Assembly: GCF_036906915.1 (NCBI RefSeq)
Contig: NZ_JBAKHX010000057.1
Span: forward strand, 1 to 53,401
DNA: 53,401 bases
Direction of reading: 5' to 3'
Origin: Phytohabitans sp036906915
GTDB lineage: Bacteria; Actinomycetota; Actinomycetes; Mycobacteriales; Micromonosporaceae
The position numbers were made by a program, and so were the translations under genes. This document shows positions 53,345 through 53,401 of this stretch, in pieces. Each line of letters starts with the position of its first letter. The first letter of the stretch is position 1. The notes under the pieces are model-generated. The model was given only the letters and a program-made list of their open reading frames with translations. It had not been told where the DNA came from and searched no databases.

Positions 53345-53401
53345 GATCAAGGGCGAATGCACGCGGAAAAGAGATCAAACCACGTGCGTTTGCCCTTGAT
53401 C
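53345..53401. repeat. 57-bp hairpin repeat, right copy in inverse orientation
   Basis: It matches the reverse complement of the left copy at 54 of 57 positions and ends at the last base of the window. A shorter related stretch, CGATCAAGGCCATTCGCAT, lies just to its left (about 53322-53344). Confidence 0.85.

Larger units (their letters stand above)
53066..53401. other. Intergenic region after pgm
   Basis: This 336-bp stretch has no convincing gene. It holds two inverted 57-bp hairpin repeats and degenerate partial units between them, giving a composite inverted-repeat structure of 313 bp (53089-53401). Downstream context is cut off. Confidence 0.7.

Overview
The window is about 53.4 kb of high-GC chromosomal DNA from an actinobacterium, most likely a member of the Micromonosporaceae. 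This rests on the run mtrA-mtrB-lpqB-comF-hpf-secA-(Rv3235-like), whose order matches the mycobacterial cluster, on actinobacteria-specific families (LpqB, DUF397/DUF5753, a helicase-associated XPB/Ssl2-like protein, DUF58/MoxR/DUF4129/DUF4350), and on repeat types I associate with that family. The genus cannot be fixed from the sequence alone.

Positions 1-5,100 are accessory and decayed. They hold a secreted-protein/membrane-protein pair, small orphan ORFs, a HAD hydrolase behind the remnant of a GntR-type regulator, a headless RRQRL-type zinc protein, and the last 31 codons of a tyrosine integrase, all ending against a tRNA-Ala gene. I read this as the scar of an integrative element that entered at the tRNA 3' end and lost its core through internal deletions. 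Two broken genes meet head to head within about 10 bp near 4,240.

Positions 5,100-22,500 are core chromosome: tRNA-Ala, YqgE, an MTA phosphorylase-like enzyme, hemerythrin-like and vWA proteins, and tmRNA. These are followed by a minus-strand block read as prfB, ftsE, ftsX, M23 peptidase, smpB and two tandem membrane proteins that join a cytoplasmic SRPBCC domain to an external CBM2-like domain. The tmRNA gene ssrA and its partner gene smpB lie about 2.2 kb apart. A PadR regulator, a non-RD Ser/Thr kinase, a helicase-associated protein, PruA and a membrane protein complete the region.

Positions 22,500-42,560 hold DUF6912, an excisionase-type HTH protein, an Rv3235-like protein, secA, two translationally coupled double-GNAT acetyltransferases, hpf, a frameshifted comF, and lpqB-mtrB-mtrA. 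Divergent from mtrA is a tightly coupled envelope operon (membrane protein, DUF4129, DUF4350, MoxR, DUF58). It faces a SpoIIM-like gene, which shares its start codon region with an RDD protein gene.

Positions 42,560-45,200 form a lower-GC island with DUF6082, DUF397 and XRE/DUF5753 genes (a WhiJ-type pair), a perfect palindromic operator candidate, and two small genes.

Positions 45,200-53,070 encode one-carbon and sugar-nucleotide supply: ahcY, manA, a CDF transporter, an SIS-domain protein, a Trm112-like protein, a eukaryote-like HAD phosphomannomutase and phosphoglucomutase. A 27-codon mini-ORF made of repeat-like DNA links the SIS and CDF genes by 4-bp overlaps on both sides. The window ends in a pair of inverted 57-bp hairpin repeats.
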